A DNA stretch of 64,000 bases from Roridomyces roridus (GCA_029378245.1 JARKIF010000001.1:2046001-2110000), one strand, 5' to 3'. Positions 40,689 through 50,876 are shown, numbered from the stretch's first letter. Made by a program: numbers and translations. The notes: generated by a model not told the origin, from the sequence alone.

Positions 40689-43334
40689 TCAAAATGCAAT
40701 TTCGTGTGCGTGATGATCCGCATACTTGTTAATGTAAAACACCTTGAACGCGTCGAGTGAGTGAGAAGAATTGAACAACTCATCGGCTGGAACAAACTCC
40801 TTCCCAGCCATCCCAATGAGATGCGCAGCCCGGAAAATTGTGCGAAGGGATACCACTGCCAGAGAGGGGTCCCGAGGCCGGCCACGTACCCAATCTGGCT
40901 TGACAATCCACATACCCGTGTCCGGATCGGGTTCGTTCCCGTGCGCGGAGAACCAGTGGATCAGCGCACAGGGGTAGTCGACGCCGCGGTACTTGAATCT
41001 GAATAAGAGGTGCACACGGGCAGCGTGGAGACCACGGAAGCCGTCAGCGTCTCCGTCATGCTCGATGAAGACACAATCATATCGGGAAGGTCCGCTGTAC
41101 CAGGACTTGACTGCCCGAATGCGTTCATGACGCATACCCCCGATGCCACAGACATCGCTGGGCGCATAGAACACGGCGCGAGCGGAGTTGTAAATGAATA
41201 CATTCTCCGCAAATGGTGGACACTCCGCCATAGTGGCAGGCGCATCCCTGTCGGGGTGTAGTTGTTCGAAAAGAAACCGCCGGATGAGTTCGTGCAGGCG
41301 CGGTTGATCAACGTGCAGCGCGACGTCATGTACATTGCGAGAGACTCCCCGAACTGGATAGGATAATAAGAACAGAAAAAGCATACGTTGATGCACTGCA
41401 CTCACCGTGTCGCTTCGCCAACGTCACTTCCCCGAGGCAGGTGGGACCTTCGACAACTCCATCGTCAACTTGTTCTTCATTTGCGTCAGGAGGAGGAGCA
41501 GGAATGGGCGGGCCAGCAAACAGAGATCCGTCCATCATACCCCGAGCCGTGAAATCCACGCGGGCGGCCATGATTTTATCGAGACGCTGGTTGGTGAGTA
41601 GTATCTGGCTGAGCGGTTTGTTGCGGTTTGAGCGGCGATACGGCCGTTTGACGGCCTTGATGTGTTTTGACTCGGTGATCGACGAGCAGAGTCCGTTGGG
41701 GGCCCCGAACGCCTGAATAAGCTCGCGGTAGTGTACAATGGAATGCTGGCGCGGAAGCGAAAATCCTTCGGGGCGGATTAGGCGAAATATCTCACGCGCG
41801 GCGTGGAAACGAGCCACCGTCGTGTCAATGACGAGGAGTGTGTCCTCATCAAGCACGGAACGGCGGACCAGGTGGCAAAATTCTGTAAGGTGCGCTACAG
41901 TCTGAACAATTTCATTTGGGACCAGCCCCGCAATGGCTGGGAGATAGACCTGTGCGTATATTAATGTTCAATCTCGGCCAAGCACATACCGAGCACAGTT
42001 GCCTTGAACGATGCACGTAAGTAAAGCTTGCTCGGGATAATCGGCAATGTAAGGTCCGAGGCCATAGATGGCGCGCCGAAAGTGCCCGTCAGCACATCTA
42101 GTGACCCGTGGAGTCGTCATGTGGGGTTTGAGTGGCTGCAAGATCCGTGCGATGGAGGAATGGAAAAGCTGGCGACGAAATTTGCGAAACTCCTTGCTGG
42201 CTGCGTATTGTCGAGTCGCTACAAACGGGGTGAATGTTGGGTATCCGAACGAATGAAAGGTGCGTACTTTTTGGAATGGAAAGAAAAGCCATCACCGACA
42301 AACCCTCCTGATGCGCTCGACGTGTTGAGTTGTATATATTGCCGATACCACCGTAGAAAGGATAGAATTCTGTGTTACCGGTTCCAACAGAGACGGTGGT
42401 TTTGTCACTGCCGAATACACCTGTTTATCCTTGAAAACGATTCGTCAACACATTTCAATGAAGAAAAATAGCACTCACTGCTTGATCCCACACCCAGTTT
42501 CCCGAAAACAAGTCCGTGAATTGGCGCTTGCTATCCTTGAAGATGCGCTTCGGCGCCCAATCCATCTCGTCTTTGAAGTCAGGATTTGCCAGCTGCTTCT
42601 CAAAGATGGCGAGAGGCGAGCGATACCAGACCTCAAACGTCTCCGTCATCCACACGGGAGCAGGTCCGTTTTCGGGGAGTGGACCAGTATATTGGACGGA
42701 GAACGACTCCCAGGGAATATCCCCTTGCTGGATGGCGTCAATTGTAGCATACAGATCTTTGTAGTCGGCGAAGGGAGGGTCTCTGTCCGGGTATAACGCA
42801 GCCAGAAGCTGCGCAAGGCGATCCACACTCTTTGTAGACATCTCCTCTTTTGTGTATAAAAACTCGGCGAGCTCGAATTCGGCGCGGGATTCAAAGGGCG
42901 AAAAATCATCCGGCGCACGCTCGTCCCAGGGTGGCGGAGGAGCCCCAGCAGGGAGATCATACCCGTCATGATCACACGGCGTGCCTGAAATGTCCGAATG
43001 AGAATCATTCAAGTTGCATCCGATCCGGATGGAAAGGCTGACCGTCAAGAATTGGATGTCGCTCAATGACTGTTCCACGTTGGGCCGGGGGCACGGTAGG
43101 TTCCGGCGGAGGTGATTGGGGGATATCGGGACTAGGTGATCGCGTCGGAGGAGGGGAGAGATCAGGCTCATCGGAATTATCGGCGGGCTGCCCATTAGTG
43201 ACGTCGGGGAGGCGAGGAGGTTCTGGGTGGGCGGCGTTACGATGCTGAGTGAGTCCCCCAGCTGAGCGGCATGATTTGCCGCACACCGTGCATTTGAATG
43301 AGGCAGGAGTGAATCGGCGGCGCTGACCAGCCAT
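40689..43334 (-). CDS. Plavaka transposase with missing central block
   Basis: ATG at 43334 opens the usual N-terminus with a C2H2-like finger (CTVCGKSCRSAGGLTQHRNA-AH) and Pro-rich linker. After an intron come YDLPAGAPPPPWDERAPDDF, RAEFELAEFLYTKEEMST, IPWESFSVQYTGPLPENGPA, VWMTETFEVWYRSPLAIFEK, ANPDFKDEMDWAPKRIFKDS; then FGSDKTTVSVGTGNTEFYPF, RRAHQEGLSVMAFLSIPK; EFRKFRRQLFHSSIARILQP, TPRVTRCADGHFRRAIYGLG, PEQALLTCIVQGNCA. The next exon begins VYLPAIAGLVPNEIVQTVAH and continues RLIRPEGFSLPRQHSIVHYR, GAPNGLCSSITESKHIKAVK, LTNQRLDKIMAARVDFTARG, AVFYAPSDVCGIGGMRHERI, FKVFYINKYADHHAHEIAF-stop. By family recall, about 150-200 residues (CPKC zinc knuckle, ALWDEYG, DIHELL.PDLLHQ, GLRRFPEGR..KQWTGDDSKALMK) normally lie between NCA and VYLPAI. 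Here only a 40-50 nt intron-like gap separates them. The remaining frame is open, but catalysis is doubtful. Confidence 0.82.
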
Positions 43335-43578
43335 GGTAAGTTGACGGTGGCAGCAGTGACGCAACAGACAAGTCGGGGACGGTAAGACAGATAAACGGTG
43401 TATATTCGCGAGGTAAGACAAATCATAAACAACAGAGTGGGCCGAGCAAGCGTCGGTATTGATAGACCGTTGGTAGTGACGGCCGCAAAAGACGCGTAAG
43501 TCCTGATTCCTAAGTCCGGATAAGCGAAAGCTCACCCTCTTTTTTTCTCTTGCACCCACTTCCTCTCTTCCACCCAGC
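43335..43578. promoter_or_regulatory. Shared divergent promoter region of the Plavaka genes
   Basis: 244 bp between the two divergent ATGs, with pyrimidine-rich tracts before the plus-strand start (CCTCTTTTTTTCTCTTGC). No defined box recognised; inferred from gene arrangement. Confidence 0.45.
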
Positions 43579-45870
43579 ATGTCGTCCTCGACTTCTCGCA
43601 GCAGCAGCGGCAGAAAAATCACACCTACCACCAAAATGTCGGCGGCGGTGGGCCTTCGCAGAGCTCCCGTCAATCGACGCACCGGTACCAGCACCACAAC
43701 ACCCACGACACCCATCACTCCCGTCTCGACCGGGACTCCCAAGATGACCGCGCCTCAGTTTCGTCCAGGCCTTGTCGACAAGCCCAAAGAGCGTCGCAGC
43801 TCGCAAGAAGTTCAATTCGAAAAGCAAGTCAAACTTCAGCAGAAGGAGCAAGCGGAGGCCAGACGCCAAGACGCCATCTCCAAGGCCGCCACCATCGAGA
43901 ATCGGATCGAGCGTGACGACGAGATACATGCCGAGCAGGCCAATCGACCCCCGCTTGTGGAGATGGACAAAGTCCTGCGTCCCAGGCCGGTAGTCATCGC
44001 ACAAGGAGAAGGCCAGTCTGAGCTCCTTTGCCGCCGTGCTATACTGATCAAATCCTCTGCAGTCGCCAGCGCCGGACCCGTGGACCAGTTTTCAGACGGT
44101 CCCGGAAGTAGCGACGAGTTCCAGCCAGGAAACGAGCACGAGGATGACGACGAGCTCATGGACCCTTCGGATGACGAGGGTGTCGTTGCCAAGCCCAAGC
44201 CCCGCGGCAAGAAGAGTAAGGGTACTGTTCGCAAAGCAGTGGACGCAGAGAAGACCCGGCAAGGCGGAGGAGCAGAGGGGAAACGGAAGGCAGAGCAAGT
44301 ACTTCATTTGACTCATTTTGCGATACTGACATATTCTAGATCCCAGGAGCCACAGGCAAAGGCCGCCACGAAGAAGGCAAAGAAGTCTAACCTAGGCGGC
44401 GTCTACATCGACTGGTCCCAGCGCGGTCGTACCCCATCCACCGACTTTGCGAGCTCCCGCGCTCCCAGCCGATCCATGTCGGCCGGGTCGGCCTTGTCCC
44501 GACGGGCCTCCAGCGAGTTGGGCGTGCCTGAAAGCGACGCCAGCGCCATTGGGGGCATTGACTCCGACGCTGATGATGGCGAGGAGGGCGTGTCTGCTCG
44601 TCCCGAGGAGAAGGCCAAGGATGCACGGCAGAAGGTGAGTAATCAATCACGTGTCAGCCACGTCACTTACTTCTTTTCCTTCTTCGGGCTTCCATCGCCG
44701 GTATCGTCGAGACGCAAGCCGTGGGTCTCGTCCCCCTCAAGGCACTCAAGTCCTCTGGCCAGCTAAAGAAGTCGGACATCAAGCGAGACGCCCTCCCCCC
44801 CGCCCTCCTTCCTCGCTTCAAGAGCGAGTTTACACCGGCCGTGCTCAACGAGCTTGGTACACGCAAGGGCTGGACGGACTTGCTGCCCGACGACTTCGTG
44901 GACATCTGGAACGACCTCTTTCCCAAATACACGGTGGGTGTGGACGACCCCAGCGATGCCAACCAGGTCAAAGTGATCGTCAAGCTCGTGTGTCATCGCT
45001 GCTTTTACTACTTAATTCGATAAACTGACTGTTTGTTAGGGTCAAGACAAAATCAATGCCTACCGTCACAAGCTCGCTACCACTGCCATCGCCTCCCTCG
45101 AGAACATGCTCACCACGCAGAAGCTGGATAACCCAGAAGCCAAGGCCGCCGAAGTCCAATATCAGCTCCAGGGTGACGACGCGGCTCGCATCTTCTACTA
45201 CGAAAGCATCATCGAGATCAAGCCCAAGGGCGAGGACGAGGGCGAGGACGAGGACGAGAAGGAGCAGCCTACTTATAAGTTCAAGGTGTGTCCATCATGA
45301 GTGTTACGACCCGCACTGACGGATATCTACAGGGTGTATTTCAGAGCAAACTCTGCTCTCGCGTCTTGGCCGTCCACTGCACCATGACCTCCGTGAACGG
45401 TATCGCCGGGCCTCATGGCTTTGATCCCGACTTGCCCCACTCCTACCCCATCGGCGCTCTCACGTACACCATTCAGGCTGTGCGCTCATTCTCTTCTCTG
45501 CATGTCCTTTCTCACTCCTCGTTTGTAGCTTAAACGTGCCCTCAACTACTACTCGACCGGCCAGCTGGTCATCCCGGACGGCACCCTCGGCCACTTCTCC
45601 AAGACCAACTGGAGCGACGCCCCGGCCAAGATCGAGGGTCAAGCGGTCCACGTAAACTCGACCACCAACATCCACAATGTCCTCAACCAGCTCCAACCGA
45701 TCCAATGGAAGAAGATCATTGCTGCAGCGCAACGTGCGGCGGCTCAGCGGGACCAAGCGGAGCCCTCGGAGGACATCATGGATGTCGACGCCGACGCTGC
45801 CGAGGCCGCCGACAGCTCCGAGGGTAGCGCATTAGTTTTGATTGACCAGGATTCGGATGTCGATGCCTAG
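43579..45870 (+). CDS. Plavaka-borne second gene, unknown function
   Basis: ATG at 43579. A disordered, basic N-terminus (MSSSTSRSSSGRKITPTTKM, PGLVDKPKERRSSQEVQFEK) leads to a coiled-coil/charged stretch QLLKQKEQAEA-like KQVKLQQKEQAEARRQDAIS, an acidic/basic linker (EDDDELMDPSDDEG, PRGKKSKGTVRKAVDAEKTR) and SRAPSRSMSAGSALSRRASS. The conserved-looking part follows: LKKSDIKRDALPPALLPRFK, SEFTPAVLNELGTRKGWTDL, DDFVDIWNDLFPKYTVGV, GQDKINAYRHKLATTAIASL, AEVQYQLQGDDAARIFYYES, then GVFQSKLCSRVLAVHCTMTS, PHSYPIGALTYTIQA and KRALNYYSTGQLVIPDGTLG, HFSKTNWSD; a DVDADAAEAAD-type acidic tail ends at 45868-45870. Introns at about 44299-44340, 44636-44700, 44990-45038, 45286-45332 and 45480-45530 keep frame. 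Similar proteins (P.GAL...AV.RAL.YW.TG......FS..NW) occur in mushroom genomes, often beside transposases. Possibly an accessory DNA-binding subunit; function not established. Confidence 0.7.
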
Positions 45871-46238
45871 GTTTGTGCGCTCCTCCCCTCTGATAGCCTG
45901 TATTGATTTCGACCGACAGTACCTCGGGCTTTTATGTATTGGTTGTTTGCTTAGATGGTACCGTTCTTTACATGTGTCGCGTACAGTTATACTCAATACA
46001 TCTGTTGTGGCCTCATTTGTGTGAATTATAAGCGCCCATCTGGTTTTAGAGTAGCTTTTGTGAACGCTTTTGAGCGCAATCCACGCCACTTTTCGGCCGC
46101 TTTTCTACAAGCTTTTGCTCAAAAGCACTTTTTTACGCAGACGGACCTAGCTTTCAAAAGTGGCAAGGTGCTTTTTCGTCTTTCGCACTTTTGGCTCTTT
46201 TTGGCTCCAAAAAAGTTGTAAAAGACGGAAAAGCCAGA

Positions 46239-46256
46239 GGTGTCAAGTTGCTGATG
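46239..46256 (-). repeat. Plavaka right terminal inverted repeat
   Basis: GGTGTCAAGTTGCTGATG on plus, exact reverse complement of 40474-40491. Confidence 0.9.
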
Positions 46257-47845
46257 GATGCAGATATCGGAACCGCATCCGGAGATTATCACCGAGCGTG
46301 CAGTGCGAACACTGGCCAGCTGCAGCGTCTTCATTCAAGGCCTTGCTCCAAATCAGCCAGAGAACTTGCTCGAGCTGGTAGAAGGTGCGGGTGGCACTAT
46401 TGATGACCTGGCTGTGTGTGTGCATCGCGCACTCGCAGTTTTTGGTCGTGCCTTCTGGAAGCTCGCGCCAGAAGAACGGCAGGATTTACTCGGGCCTCAC
46501 CTCTCTGCTGTGTACCGATTCATCCTTGATGTCAATTCTCAACATTTGGGCTCTGGCTACGCTCCATTCTTTCGGAGGCTGCTCTGGGAGGGTTTCACGC
46601 TATCCCTGGTACCTTCCGTTGACAGGCTTGTTCAAGTCTATGTTCAAGTCTGTCAAATGCCAGCCCACAGTGAAGCCCTCGAACCTCTCTCACTTTGCCT
46701 CGACCTCATTTCACACGTCTGGCGCGAGCCCAGATCTGGGTTTGATGGCCACACAGTAAGACTTCGTGTCCTCCGCGCGTTGATGGATTGCCTCAACATG
46801 CTTGACGTGGTCCCTGTAGAGGTCAACAACCAAGTTGCGTGTGCTGGGATCGCCAGGCGCGTGAAGGACATGCTTGGTTTTCTTATCCCATCCCACCTTG
46901 TCTGGTTCAAAATGGTCAGGGAGCTCCAGTTACCACAAAACCACGACGATCTCCAGACTCTCAACTTCTCCGGGTCGGAATACCGGACCTTGTGGGCAGC
47001 TTTGAAGGGAGAGATTGAACAAAAGCTGCGGCTCCTGTACTCCGAATTTTATTGGAGAGCTTGCGATAATCTGCAGGTGTGTGGTTGTCGGGACAAATAT
47101 TTCGGCTGCTCACGAATCAAGCCAGTGCGCCCGAATCCGGGCTCGAAATGAGTTCCGAAAATGCGGCACCTGCCAGGAGGCGTACTATTGCCCTGAATCT
47201 GAATGCCAAAAAGCGGATTGGAAAGCCGATGGGCACCCCCACGCCAAGATCTGCAGTGCACCAGTCAGCAGTATGTGTTCGAGAGACTTGATCGCTCCGT
47301 ATCCATGATCTCGTTTAACAGATCCCTTGTTGCCGGCGTTAGGTTGCAGGGAGCGTATTTTTCTCCGGTTGATTGTGGACGACGATTTCCAGAACAACAT
47401 GAACGAAATAGTACGCATCCAGCTGTCGTTTTTGTCGGAGAACCCAACCACAGGAACGATCGTTACGGTCTTTGACTATTCGCACTGGCCAAGGCAGATC
47501 TGGGTTTGCTCTGCCTTGGACCCCGCCGTCTTTCCAGCCTTTTCACTCAGTGATGAAAAGCGAGATGCTGCGATTTTGCGGGTAGAATATAGTGATGGTG
47601 CGATGGATCTCCACGTCTTACGACTGCCCGACGCAGAAACCTTGTCCGAGAAGCCTCGGCAAGAGCGGCTGCCAGGGGTCGGGGCACAATGGCTGTTGAT
47701 GCCTCTCAGAATGCACCGGGGCTCTACCTTTTACGCCGACAGGAATTCGCTGGCCCAGGAGCATTCAAGAGGATCAGATATGACCAGCTTCAACACCGGG
47801 GAAATCTGCAACGAACTTCGCACGCGGGGAAGGACGTGTCATTAA
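46257..47845 (+). pseudogene. MYND-finger protein gene, 3' part, split by the Plavaka element
   Basis: Continues the gene at 39843: ITERAVRTLASCSVFIQGLA, LLELVEGAGGTIDDLAVCVH, HLGSGYAPFFRRLLWEGFTL, a helical region, and LYSEFYWRACDNLQ. A 49-bp intron (47077-47125) and exon 47126-47270 follow, carrying the MYND cluster FRKCGTCQEAYYCPESECQK-ADWKADGHPHAKIC (CxxC, YC...CQ, H...C spacing). A second intron (47271-47321) leads to RERIFLRLIVDDDFQNNMNE, LSENPTTGTIVTVFDYSHWP and a stop at 47843-47845. All phases agree. MYND fingers bind proline-containing peptides in partner proteins; the cellular role of this family is unknown. Cut off from its N-terminus by the transposon, it cannot give the full protein unless the element is removed, though the internal ATG at 46258 leaves a long open frame. 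Confidence 0.78.
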
Positions 47846-47974
47846 TTAGGATCTTGTTCGCTGCTCCGAGCTCGTACAAGGGTTTTGACATTGTTTATAT
47901 AGTATATGTAACCAACTTGCAGAACAGGCATTTTTTTTTTGCCCGACGTGTCTCTGAGATGGGTCCGAGCTCAA

Positions 47975-48180
47975 CGTAGACGGGAAAGATGGCAGGACCT
48001 GGAGTGCAAGTCAGTCGATGTCCTAAGATAAATGGAACCGAAGACACACCCTTTGCGTCCCACCAACGAGCCCGCAAGAAAAGATCCAGCGGGTTCAGCG
48101 CTCAGACGTACACGGCCTGGCCCAGTTGCCGCAATGCCAGCGCAGTGGATGGGAGCAAGAGGGCGAGTTCGGTATACGTA
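47975..48180 (+). repeat. Dispersed segment, copy B (partner at 23355-23560)
   Basis: See 23355-23560. It is followed at 48185 by the hairpin module, whereas at 23 kb the module lies about 190 bp further on. Confidence 0.5.
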
Positions 48181-48184
48181 ATGG

Positions 48185-48260
48185 CTTGCTGGCAAATACA
48201 AATCGGGACACTTTCCTTGCTCCCAATTTGGATGCTTGCGAATTCCCCTCGGCCCGGCGG
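48185..48260 (+). repeat. Hairpin-containing module, copy D (partial)
   Basis: ACAAATCGGGACACTTTCCT, TGCTCCCAATTTGGATGC and CCCCTCGGCCCGGCGGAAC. It lies at the 3' end of the TET/JBP-like relic on the opposite strand. A shorter reverse-oriented half copy (ATCCAAATCAGGAGCAAGGA) is at 49258-49282. Confidence 0.55.
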
Positions 48261-48289
48261 AACTTTTGTTTTCATGTGCGTGTGATGTT

Positions 48290-49060
48290 CCTCCTCCGCC
48301 CCACCAAGCGCTACAAATTGGTAGCCCAACGAGCTTGACAGGTCTCCTCGCGATGAGGCATATCTTCCTCCGTGGTACGCCGCCCATGCAAGGTCAGATT
48401 TAAATCCATTGGCAGCCCAACGAAACAGGCCGCCCGCCGAATATTGGATCATTGAAAAACGCTCCTCCACCGCTTGAATGGGGGTATTGGAGTGGGTGAC
48501 GACGGCGGATGGGATGAGGATACTGCACCCCACCGGGAAGCGAATGACAAGGTCGTAGTACAAGACGATGTGTCCGCCCTTGTCTGCGTCAAAGTTTCCT
48601 AGCGCGCGGATGAGGCAAAACCCGTCGGCTTTGTTAATGTGGTCGGCGTGTGCGGGGGTGAGACTGAAAACGGACCCAGGTTGAAGGTTAGGGCGGCGAA
48701 GAGCCTGCGGGGGAAAAAGGCGGAGGCCGGGATGCTCGCGGAGAAGGTCGTGCTTGTTTCTGTGGTAGTCTGAATAGATGAGGCGGATGAGAGCTTGGAA
48801 GGGAGCTAGGGAGAGTGTGATCATGAGGAGGGGAGATAACGAGCAGGGCCGGACTTGACATTACCGGGCAGGGAACCCCTCGTCGCCGTCGAATGATCTG
48901 CGATGCTCGTAGGCGCCCACAGGAAACGACATCTACTCCCGGGCCTCGCGCAACTTGGCAGCCGCCTTTTCGTGAACCGTCTTCCACTTTTCACCAGGCA
49001 GTGGAGGTGCGACGAGGACCCCGATGATGCTTCAACAGGTAACCCCAGATCTTCATCCAC
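48290..49060 (-). pseudogene. TET/JBP-like Fe(II)/2-oxoglutarate dioxygenase relic
   Basis: Sense minus. KWKTVHEKAAAKLREARE, an in-frame stop, MSFPVGAYEHRRSFDGDEGF-PAR, an intron (GTAATG..CCCTAG), then PFQALIRLIYSDYHRNKHDL, FSLTPAHADHINKADGFCLI, RALGNFDADKGGHIVLYYDL, VIRFPVGCSILIPSAVVTHS, NTPIQAVEERFSMIQYSAGG and LFRWAANGFKSDLAW. HAD gives the HxD iron ligands, THSN the distal His and ERFS a possible 2-oxoglutarate-binding Arg. This double-stranded beta-helix pattern is that of the mushroom-expanded TET/JBP-like family (G.FD...GGhl.L.dL.l.I.FP.GstilipSa...HSN). The stop near 48935 and the missing segment between PAR and PFQAL (normally a glycine-rich stretch plus a helical stretch) mark it as a relic. 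If ever active, the likely substrate would be 5-methylcytosine or another modified base. Confidence 0.62.
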
Positions 49061-49678
49061 GACGCGTCGTGTGTTTTCAGCGAAGAGGGCGGCCCGTAAG
49101 TGGAATCCGTGGCAGACAATGGCTTCTCCAGAATCTTTGCAATGTTAGCACAAGTGAGGATGTATGGAAAGGGGAAGCTTAAGGAAAGACGCAAGGAAGA
49201 TCCTTGTGTTGGTGCTGGTTTTGGCGTGATCCGCCGGGCCGACACGCCTGGCCGACACATCCAAATCAGGAGCAAGGAAAGTCTTACGGCAGCGATGGCC
49301 ATCGCTTCGGCTGCTCCATCTGATCCAGTAGCGTTTCAATCAATTGCTTCGTTGCTTGACTAGTACTTACTGTTACCTCTTGTGTTGCCTGGGCTGGGCT
49401 GCATCTGACTTGCCGTATGTCTGCTTCCACTTGTGCTGTCTTTCGAGAAGCGCCCGAAATACGTTCGTCAAAAGACAGAGAACTCGTTCTTTGGCTCAAA
49501 GACGGATACATAGGTCATCGCCTTGATGCAAGGTCAATCCACTGGATCCTTTAACTTGCCGTGACTTTTTCCGCAACGAAAGGCCATTGTCGCAACAAAG
49601 GCATCGATTAAATGTCAAAGGGTCGAAATGGCTCAAAGGGATCAGGGCATTGGATTTTATCCTCGCTCCCGGCCAAAG
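49061..49678. other. No supported gene
   Basis: Minus-strand frames here (e.g. ATKQLIETLLDQMEQPKRWP at 49350-49290) might be upstream exons of the TET/JBP-like relic, but no splice chain could be built. Confidence 0.3.
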
Positions 49679-49686
49679 TATATAAG
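49679..49686 (+). promoter_or_regulatory. TATA box
   Basis: TATATAAG, 39 bp upstream of the ATG at 49726 of the F-box-type gene. Confidence 0.5.
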
Positions 49687-49725
49687 AGCGCTTTCTATCA
49701 AAATTCTCAACCACTGCCTTTCACC

Positions 49726-50876
49726 ATGAGCCACCGTCTCAGCACTGGCTTGAGCTTCTCTAGACTCTCCGACGGACTCATCGTCCACGACATCCCAGAA
49801 TCGACCCTGCCATCGCTCCTCCGAAATGTTGAGATACGATCCACCAATGGATTTATCGATTTTTTCCGCTGCGTCGACCGGAACCCAGGCCTTGGGAGGG
49901 TGGTCACCCAAATAAAGCTGGACCTGTGCGTCAGACTCTTTTTTCGATGGCTCCGATATTGACGCAGCTCTTGGGATCTACAGACGTGATTATCAAGGGG
50001 TTCCTAGGCTTCAGGATCTTGTGGTTTCACTCCGCCATCTCCCTTTCATCGACACATTCGAATTGCACGCCCCCATAGAACTTCTTGGACCGCTCTCCGA
50101 ATCGCGCCCGCCGGTGTTTCCTGCTTTGAGCTCCTTCACCTCCTGCTACAACACCCGCGATGTCGAGCGTTTCCTCCATGTAAATACACGGGTAGAAGAT
50201 GTGACGATCTCGCCCATTAAACAGCATGGAGATGAATTTCAAAACGGACCCCCCTTCCCTCTCCCATCGCTCCGGTCGTTCTTGGGGCCTTCAGCTCTTG
50301 CTGGCACAGTCTTGGGCGGGTCCAAAGTGAACTCCCCCTACGTATGCTGGGATGACCACAATCAAAATTTACCCACGATTCTGCAGCATATCGCTCAGTC
50401 CACCGTGCCGGTGAGCGAGCTCGGAAATCTAATACCGCATTGGGGTGCAGTTCCAGTGAAGGAAATAGCGCACCAGCTGCCGCGATTGACCAAATTGCGG
50501 TTCCGGATTGGGCGTTATGGAATGCGGAAGCCCAGAGGGCCTGAAGAGGATTATGAAGCAAGAGAGGTATGTAGGCACAATTCGCAAGCAGGTCGAAGTC
50601 GAACAATCACCCACAGACTTTTAAGAAGGATCTCACGTTGGCCTTATCCGACTTCAAATCCCTCGTCGCCCTTGACCTGGACGAGCCACTTTTCGTGTGG
50701 GATCGAGACCAAGAGGAAGAAGACCTTCTCTTGTGTCATCGATGGGTTGACGCTTGCCCTAGTTTGGAGGAAATCACTTTCTTTAGCGGCATGCGCTATC
50801 AACGCTCCGGGTTGGTTTGGTACCAGGTTGAGGAAGGTAGAGACTTGGAGAATTCTCGGCCCAAGGTTAACTAGCG
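49726..50876 (+). pseudogene. F-box-related LRR protein gene with one frameshift
   Basis: ATG at 49726 (TTTCACCATGAG) 39 bp after TATATAAG. MSHRLSTGLSFSRLSDGLIV, LPSLLRNVEIRSTNGFIDFF, RNPGLGRVVTQIKLDL; near 49930-49945 the frame slips by one base, after which SFFDGSDIDAALGIYRRDYQ, PRLQDLVVSLRHLPFIDTFE, LPSLRSFLGPSALAGTVLGG and KEIAHQLPRLTKLRFRIGRY follow. After an intron (50569-50618) come FKKDLTLALSDFKSLVALDL, EEEDLLLCHRWVDACPSLEE and ITFFSGMRYQRS to a stop at 50874. No GT..AG pair rescues the frame at 49930, so it is a pseudogene or a sequencing error. The F-box itself is not seen, only the repeat region and the start. It is convergent with a related intact gene at 51255-53085. Confidence 0.6.

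Larger units (their letters stand above)
40474..46256. mobile_element. 5.78-kb Plavaka-type DNA transposon with a second gene
   Basis: Ends are the perfect 18-bp inverted repeat CATCAGCAACTTGACACC (40474-40491; reverse complement 46239-46256). The host dinucleotide GA is on both sides (40472-40473, 46257-46258), in keeping with the 2-3 bp duplications of CACTA-like elements. Beyond the perfect 18 bp both ends share TTTT- and GCTTTT-rich subterminal sequence. It contains a Plavaka transposase gene on the minus strand (40689-43334) and a divergent gene on the plus strand (43579-45870), separated by 244 bp. It sits inside the coding sequence of a MYND-finger gene. Confidence 0.88.

Noticed and set aside
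40472..46258. Longer target duplication (8 bp, KDZ/hAT-like) for the Plavaka element
   Set aside because: Only GA is shared by both flanks, and a 2-bp duplication exactly restores the MYND frame.
46119..46334. Short frames across the right Plavaka end
   Set aside because: They span transposon subterminal sequence and are not conserved.
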